DNA of 17,568 nt from NCBI GenBank assembly GCA_964459165.1, contig CAYWKM010000037.1, forward strand, positions 1 through 17,568, given 5' to 3'. The translations under genes and the position numbers were made by a program. Positions within the stretch are counted from its first letter, which is position 1. Each line of letters begins with the position of its first letter. A model generated the notes under the pieces. The model searched no databases. It worked only from the letters and a program-made list of their open reading frames with translations, and had not been told where the DNA came from. Positions 13,903-17,568 of this stretch are shown here, one piece after another. Source of the DNA: RGIG4074 sp964459165 (lineage in GTDB: Bacteria > Bacillota > Clostridia > Christensenellales > Borkfalkiaceae).

Positions 13903-15616
13903 AGATCAATCTCTTTAACGGAAGAAGCAATGCGATCAGTAAAATCGCAGCGATCAGCGGGAATACTCCCCCGTTCAGCAGAAAATAAACGGCATAGGCG
14001 AACGCGAGCGATAAAGCCGTCTGAACGACGAAGCTCAAACAGGCGGCTCTCTTTCCGATTTCCTTTACGGTGGCGGAAAAAGCGGAGACGCAGGGCGGAC
14101 AGAGCATGACGAACACGCTGAACGCCGCAGCCGAGGAGGGCGACAGATTTAATCCGTTCGGATAAAACATCGCCAGCACGCCCGCAATATTTTCTTTTGC
14201 GGCAAGCCCGCTGAGCGCGGCGAGCGTCATCTTCCAGTCTGTGATCCCCATAGGATAGAGAATAAACCTGATCCTTCCGCAGACAAAGGCGAGCATGCTC
14301 TCTTCGTACGCACAGGGGCGGAAGGAAAAGGAGAAAGAAGACAAGAGCCACACGGCGATGAGAAAGGCGAGCATGACCGTTCCGATCTTTATTATAAACT
14401 GTTTTAATTGAAATAGCAAGGATTTCAGACAGACGAAAAAATCGGGACGGGAGAGCGGAGGAATTTCGAGGAGAAACACATCCTCCTTTTCCCCCTTCAA
14501 AAGGTAAGCCGCGGCGACGCAGACGGCGATATCGAGGGCGTAGAGCGTCATGACTGCGATAAAGGAATTTTCCGAAAAGGAGGAAACGAGCGTGAGGACG
14601 ACGGGAAGTCTTGCCGAACAGGGAATATACTGCATGGCGAGCGCGGTGCGCTTTAAGATGTTTTGATCCTCCTGTCCCCTCGCCGTGCAGACTGCCGCCG
14701 CCGTGCATCCGAATCCCATGAACATGGAAAAAGCGGCTCTGCCGTTTAATCCGAGCCAAGCGAAAAATCCGTCGAAAGCAAACGCGGCGTAGGAAAGCAA
14801 CCCGCTCTCCTCTAAAAGAATGAGAAAGAGGTACAACACGGCGATTTGAGGCAAAAAACCCAGTACGCCGCCCAAGCTCGCAATCACGCAATCGCAAACG
14901 AATTTCTTCGGGATTTCGTAGGGAATGTTTTCCGCGAGACGGGCGTTGAGAAAGGCTACGCCCCGCTCTAAGCCCTCTTTCATTCGAACGCCCGGCATAC
15001 CGTCGGCAAAGGCGATAAAAAAGGCGAGGGCAAACAGCGCGAGGAAAAAAATAAGAGAGACGCACGGATTCAAAAGAAGCTTTTCCGCTCTGCTCAAGGA
15101 AGTCGTTTTCTCCCCTCCCGCGTCTTCGGTAAAGCCTTTGAGAGAGGGAGAACTCCTGTTTGCCCTCTCGATCAGCGCGGGCAATCCGTCCGCAGAAAAT
15201 TCTTCCGCCGTAACGACGGGGAGTCCCGTCTTGAGGGAGAGGGAAGCGACCGTCCTCTTCGCTCCGTCGCCCGAACGCGAAAGCTTGGAGAGGACGATAA
15301 TCGGACGGATTCCCTCTTTCACCAGCTCTTGGGTAAAGCGGAGCGAGCGAGACGGATTTCTTCCGTCTACGACGTTTAAAAAGACCGCTTTTTTGTGGCT
15401 ACGGATATAGGACGCGGAGAGTCTTTCTTCGAGGCTGAACGCGTTCATCGAATAAATTCCGGGAAGATCGGTAAACAGGTATCCCTTAGCCTCCTTTGAA
15501 AAACTGCCCACCGTAACGCCGTTCCAATTCGCCGTCTTTCTGTGCGAGCGGGTGAGCTTATTAAACAGCGTCGTCTTGCCCGCGTTGGGGTTGCCGACGA
15601 GGACGACTTCAATCAA
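13850..15616 (-). CDS. feoB: Ferrous iron transporter FeoB (short form, divergent G4 motif)
   Basis: This 588-residue protein joins an N-terminal small-GTPase domain to a membrane iron channel. The G domain shows G1 GNPNAGKT (8-15), Thr35 in the NGVTV switch, and G3 DLPG (50-53). The G4 position reads VLSKLS (residues 108-113) where FeoB proteins normally have the guanine-binding NxxD. The membrane part has FeoB hallmarks: GFGC (301-304), IPCSARLPV (331-339) and the C-terminal CPPCVSAFSATVKEIG (506-521). It is shorter than the usual 650-770 residues. The start is TTG at 15616, within the feoA end, with GAGGGGG 6 nt upstream; no ATG fits. It is cotranscribed with feoA and the pseudouridine synthase. 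Confidence 0.93.
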   Translation of the reverse strand: MIEVVLVGNPNAGKTTLFNKLTRSHRKTANWNGVTVGSFSKEAKGYLFTDLPGIYSMNAFSLEERLSASYIRSHKKAVFLNVVDGRNPSRSLRFTQELVKEGIRPIIVLSKLSRSGDGAKRTVASLSLKTGLPVVTAEEFSADGLPALIERANRSSPSLKGFTEDAGGEKTTSLSRAEKLLLNPCVSLIFFLALFALAFFIAFADGMPGVRMKEGLERGVAFLNARLAENIPYEIPKKFVCDCVIASLGGVLGFLPQIAVLYLFLILLEESGLLSYAAFAFDGFFAWLGLNGRAAFSMFMGFGCTAAAVCTARGQEDQNILKRTALAMQYIPCSARLPVVLTLVSSFSENSFIAVMTLYALDIAVCVAAAYLLKGEKEDVFLLEIPPLSRPDFFVCLKSLLFQLKQFIIKIGTVMLAFLIAVWLLSSFSFSFRPCAYEESMLAFVCGRIRFILYPMGITDWKMTLAALSGLAAKENIAGVLAMFYPNGLNLSPSSAAAFSVFVMLCPPCVSAFSATVKEIGKRAACLSFVVQTALSLAFAYAVYFLLNGGVFPLIAAILLIALLLPLKRLIYERICRKRKRHVKKFYR

Positions 15617-15836
15617 TTTTTACCCCCTCGATACGCTCCGCAAGCGTTCTGCGCATCCCCACGCGAAGAGGTCCGCACAATAGCAGAATATCCTTTTTAA
15701 AGGCGGAAAAAGCCGCGATCTCTATGCGAGCGCCCTCCTCGATCCCCAGCATTTGCAGGCGCGCTTTTATTTTTTCATCGGCATGAACGCGTTGAACGCG
15801 GCACGCGTCTCCCGCGGAAAAGTCGTTTAATTTCAT
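15609..15836 (-). CDS. feoA: FeoA-type SH3-like iron transport accessory protein
   Basis: This is a 75-residue cytosolic protein of the FeoA/SH3-like fold that helps FeoB. The central RLQMLGIEEGARIEIAAFSA segment and the following PLRVGMRRTLAERI match the conserved core (the family's LxxLGLxPG and late RxxxA strand). It overlaps feoB by 8 nt. The ATG at 15836 is preceded by in-frame stops and by AATAAAAT, with no Shine-Dalgarno in the normal window; the nearest AAAGGA is more than 20 nt away. Translation initiation is therefore unusual for this genome. A terminator-like hairpin ends about 35 nt before the start. I found no clear promoter immediately upstream. Confidence 0.92.
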   Translation of the reverse strand: MKLNDFSAGDACRVQRVHADEKIKARLQMLGIEEGARIEIAAFSAFKKDILLLCGPLRVGMRRTLAERIEGVKID

Positions 15837-15871
15837 ATTTTATTAAATGAGAATAATCCTTTCCGTATAAC

Positions 15872-15909
15872 AAAAAAAATCGGAATAGCTTTTCTACCGT
15901 TCCGATTTT
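15872..15909 (-). terminator. Terminator-like hairpin just upstream of feoA
   Basis: AAAATCGGAA and TTCCGATTTT form a perfect 10-bp stem around a 14-nt loop (which contains a small TAG/CTA pairing). On the minus strand it is followed by a run of eight T residues, so it is a strong intrinsic terminator in the feoA direction. It is separated from the ilvE terminator by about 340 nt, so it is not needed for ilvE. It ends about 35 nt before feoA and could be a conditional attenuator. Confidence 0.75.
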
Positions 15910-15920
15910 GCCGCCATATT

Positions 15921-16203
15921 CGGCTGATCTTCTCTTTGCTTCCGCAGCCGCGTCGGCTTTCCCTCCTATACGGAGGTAAAGCCGCCCCCTATCCGAACCT
16001 TCCCCGTTCGCGAAAAAGGGGCGAGCAGGGTCAAAGAGAGAGTTCCCTCCTCTTACGAAGGGAAGGAGCGCGGCTTTTGAGCAAAATTCTCTTTACAAAC
16101 AGGACGGGCTTTCCTTTCCGTCGGATTGATAAAAAACGGGCGCATCCTGCCGATACGCTCGAAAAAAGGCGAAATTTGATTTTGAAATTTTTGATTTTTC
16201 GCC
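15921..16203. other. Hairpin-rich non-coding region between ilvE and feoA
   Basis: This stretch has no convincing gene. It holds a series of inverted repeats: CGGCTG/CAGCCG (15921-15950); a 13-bp stem with one mismatch at 15954-15966 and 15972-15984; TTCCCT...AGGGAA near 16040-16066; and GGCGAAA/TTTCGCC (16168-16174 and 16197-16203) with a T-run on the minus side. The composition and GC-rich stems suggest either a structured RNA leader for feoA or a dispersed palindromic repeat. A plus-strand 117-codon frame here is basic and repetitive, and looks like an artefact of the palindromes. Confidence 0.55.
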
Positions 16204-16209
16204 GTCCGT

Positions 16210-16241
16210 CCCGTTCGCCCGATCGGGCGAACGGGTTTTTT
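16210..16241 (+). terminator. 26-bp perfect palindrome with U-tract on the plus side
   Basis: CCCGTTCGCCC and GGGCGAACGGG form an 11-bp perfect stem around a GATC loop (26 nt in all, 16210-16235), followed by six T on the plus strand. In form it is a strong rightward terminator, though no plus-strand gene precedes it. It may block antisense transcription into ilvE or belong to a repeat element. Confidence 0.6.
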
Positions 16242-16247
16242 CCGCGC

Positions 16248-16277
16248 AAAAAAAGCGGCGATAAAAGCAATCGCCGC
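16248..16277 (-). terminator. Intrinsic terminator of ilvE
   Basis: GCGGCGAT and ATCGCCGC form a perfect 8-bp stem around a 7-nt loop, followed on the minus strand by seven T (16254-16248). It lies 19 nt after the ilvE stop. Confidence 0.9.
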
Positions 16278-16295
16278 CCACCTCCTTGAAGGAGA

Positions 16296-17324
16296 CTATT
16301 CTTTAATTATCTTAATCCAACCCTCGGGAGCCTCTATCGTACCCATCTGAATACCGGTGAGCGTATCGTAAAGCTTGCGGACGACGGGTCCCATCTCTTC
16401 CATGCCGCTCGGAAAACAAATCTCGTTGCCGTGATCGTATATTTTCCCTACGGGAGAAATCACGGCGGCGGTGCCGCAGAGTCCGCATTCGGCAAAATCC
16501 TTGACCTCCGAAAAATATACGGGTCTTTCTTCCACTCGAAGTCCGAGATAACGCTCGGCCACGTAGCAGAGAGATCTCCTCGTGATCGAGGGCAGAATGC
16601 TGTTCGACTTCGGCGTGACGACGGTATGATCCCTCGTCACAAAGAGGAAATTCGCCCCGCCCGTTTCTTCTACCTTCGTTCTCGTCGCTGCGTCGAGATA
16701 CATATTTTCGTCGAATCCTTCCTCATGCGCAGTTACGATGGCGTGCAAGCTCATGGCGTAATTTAATCCCGCCTTGATATGACCCGTTCCGTTCGGCGCC
16801 GCGCGGTCAAAATCGCTCACTTTAATCGTGATGGGCTTCGCTCCTCCCTTAAAGTAAGGTCCTACGGGCGTGGCAAACAGCCGAAATTGATATTCGTCGG
16901 AAGGCTTCACGCCGATAACGGGTCCCTTTGCAAACATATACGGACGAAGATACAGCGTCGCCCCGCTTCCGTAGGGCGGAACATAGGCGGCGTTTGCCGC
17001 AACGACCCTTTCAACCGCTTCCAAGAATTTGTCTTCGGGAAAAACGGGCATTTCCAATCTTCTCGCGGAATCCGCCATACGGGAGGCGTTGAGATCGGGA
17101 CGGAAGCATACGATTTTTCCGTCTTTCGTCGTATACGCCTTCAATCCCTCGAAACAGGACTGAGAATATTGAAGCACGCCCGCGCATTCGTTCATGACGA
17201 CGGTTGCGTCTTCCGTTAAAGCGCCTTCTTCCCACTTCCCGTTCTTGAAGTCGGAAACGTATCTGTACGGGGTCTTGCGATAGGCAAAACCGATGCTTCC
17301 CCAATCCATATCCACTTTTTCCAT
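16296..17324 (-). CDS. ilvE: Branched-chain amino acid aminotransferase
   Basis: This is a 342-residue PLP enzyme of fold type IV that interconverts Val, Leu and Ile with their 2-oxo acids, using glutamate/2-oxoglutarate. Signatures include SQSCFEGLKAY (54-64), RPDLNASRM (75-83), the Schiff-base lysine Lys184 in GHIKAGLNYA, and VEETGGANFLFV (218-229). Length fits the longer BCAT class. The start is ATG at 17324, because AAGGAG lies 6 nt upstream; an in-frame ATG at 17393 falls inside the -35 box and cannot be translated from this promoter. It is a single-gene unit with its own promoter and terminator. The leader is only about 35 nt and contains no T-box or leader-peptide signature. Confidence 0.96.
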   Translation of the reverse strand: MEKVDMDWGSIGFAYRKTPYRYVSDFKNGKWEEGALTEDATVVMNECAGVLQYSQSCFEGLKAYTTKDGKIVCFRPDLNASRMADSARRLEMPVFPEDKFLEAVERVVAANAAYVPPYGSGATLYLRPYMFAKGPVIGVKPSDEYQFRLFATPVGPYFKGGAKPITIKVSDFDRAAPNGTGHIKAGLNYAMSLHAIVTAHEEGFDENMYLDAATRTKVEETGGANFLFVTRDHTVVTPKSNSILPSITRRSLCYVAERYLGLRVEERPVYFSEVKDFAECGLCGTAAVISPVGKIYDHGNEICFPSGMEEMGPVVRKLYDTLTGIQMGTIEAPEGWIKIIKE

Positions 17325-17364
17325 AATGATCTCCTTCATGTTCGATATCGTAAGATTTTCTAAT

Positions 17365-17393
17365 ATTATAGTGCGATCGGAGAAAAATGTCAA
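17365..17393 (-). promoter_or_regulatory. Consensus promoter of ilvE
   Basis: TTGACA (17393-17388), a 17-nt spacer and TATAAT (17370-17365), read leftward: a perfect sigma-A promoter about 40 nt before the ilvE start. Confidence 0.9.
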
Positions 17394-17440
17394 TAAAACG
17401 GAAAAAATTCATTCGCAATAAAGGTAAATTTTATCGTTTT

Positions 17441-17508
17441 GCGGAGTTCCGATCCCGTCGCTCCCTATCGGACGGTTAAAATCGTCGTCTGCCTCAAAAG
17501 AACTCCGC
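17441..17508. repeat. Nested inverted repeats, unknown role
   Basis: GCGGAGTT (17441-17448) pairs with AACTCCGC (17501-17508). Inside are TCCGAT/ATCGGA (17448-17453 and 17467-17472) and GACG/CGTC (17471-17474 and 17483-17486). The fold is branched but lacks tRNA D- and T-arm features and a U-tract. It lies upstream of the ilvE promoter. Confidence 0.4.
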
Positions 17509-17522
17509 CCCGTAATGTGCGC

Positions 17523-17550
17523 TTGCCATAGGGAATAAAAAAACTAAAAT
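17523..17550 (+). promoter_or_regulatory. Possible rightward promoter at the window edge
   Basis: TTGCCA (17523-17528), a 16-nt spacer and TAAAAT (17545-17550), each 5 of 6 to consensus. It would drive a gene beyond the window; the surrounding AT-richness makes chance possible. Confidence 0.35.
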
Positions 17551-17568
17551 TTTATAAGAGTTGCGCTT

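Noticed and set aside
13899..15065. 388-codon minus-strand frame inside feoB
   Set aside because: It is an Arg-rich alternative frame of a recognised transporter, with no domain signature.
15837..15860. Fur box at feoA
   Set aside because: TGAGAATAAT matches only one half of the 7-1-7 Fur consensus; the second half is poor. It is mentioned with the leader finding but not called as a site.
15936..16289. Plus-strand 117-codon frame in the ilvE-feoA gap
   Set aside because: Arg/Pro/Ser-rich product with no motif, no ribosome site, and it runs through several palindromes and two terminators. Frames of this kind appear on both strands here, as expected for palindromic non-coding DNA.
17325..17393. 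Longer N-terminus for ilvE
   Set aside because: Its ATG lies within the -35 box, upstream of the transcription start. ATG at 17324 has AAGGAG at 6 nt.
17441..17508. tRNA-like cloverleaf
   Set aside because: Acceptor-like pairing exists, but there is no T-loop (GTTCRA) on either strand, the length is only 68 nt, and no anticodon stem-loop of normal geometry can be drawn.

Overview
The window looks like a chromosomal stretch of a Gram-positive bacterium of the phylum Bacillota, probably class Clostridia. The grounds are AGGAGG-type ribosome binding sites before most genes, consensus TTGACA-17-TATAAT promoters, U-tailed intrinsic terminators, and the gene content (ABC-2 exporter with TetR, adenine deaminase with an NCS2 permease, feoAB, an ArsR-controlled P1B-ATPase). 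This is inference: no rRNA or other taxonomic marker is present. Almost everything lies on the minus strand; the one convincing plus-strand gene is an XRE-type regulator at 7439-8098. I found no CRISPR array, transposase, phage gene or tRNA.

Layout from left to right. (a) 1-1813: a TetR-ABC ATPase-ABC-2 permease operon, read leftward from a perfect consensus promoter; the permease runs off the window. (b) 1837-5643: a leftward operon of adenine deaminase, XTP/dITP diphosphatase, YfcE-like phosphoesterase and PHP-domain hydrolase, closed by a terminator at 1837-1861. (c) 5652-7259: an NCS2 purine permease with its own promoter and terminator. (d) 7345-9305: the plus-strand membrane-linked XRE regulator, and a convergent multi-spanning membrane protein of unknown function. 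(e) 9356-12744: an ArsR/SmtB repressor and a P1B-type Zn/Cd/Pb-type ATPase carrying four N-terminal HMA domains, behind a promoter with a textbook ArsR/SmtB operator. (f) 12848-15836: feoA, feoB and an RluA-family pseudouridine synthase, packed with overlaps. (g) 15837-16295: an unusually hairpin-rich non-coding stretch before feoA. (h) 16296-17393: ilvE with a consensus promoter and a terminator. (i) 17394-17568: non-coding, with nested inverted repeats and a possible rightward promoter at the edge.

Functional threads. Regions b and c read together as purine salvage with nucleotide-pool cleaning: base import, adenine to hypoxanthine, and removal of the ITP/XTP that this route can produce. 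Regions e and f are divalent-metal homeostasis: efflux of Zn/Cd/Pb-like ions and uptake of ferrous iron. The points most worth a second look are the substituted NKxD (G4) motif of FeoB, the Cys-for-Glu change in an otherwise exact alpha-5 metal site of the ArsR protein, the four-HMA ATPase with a DNA-level internal repeat, and the structured, terminator-bearing leader ahead of feoA. I did not find a clearly new multi-gene system; most of the window is ordinary core and metal-handling genes.
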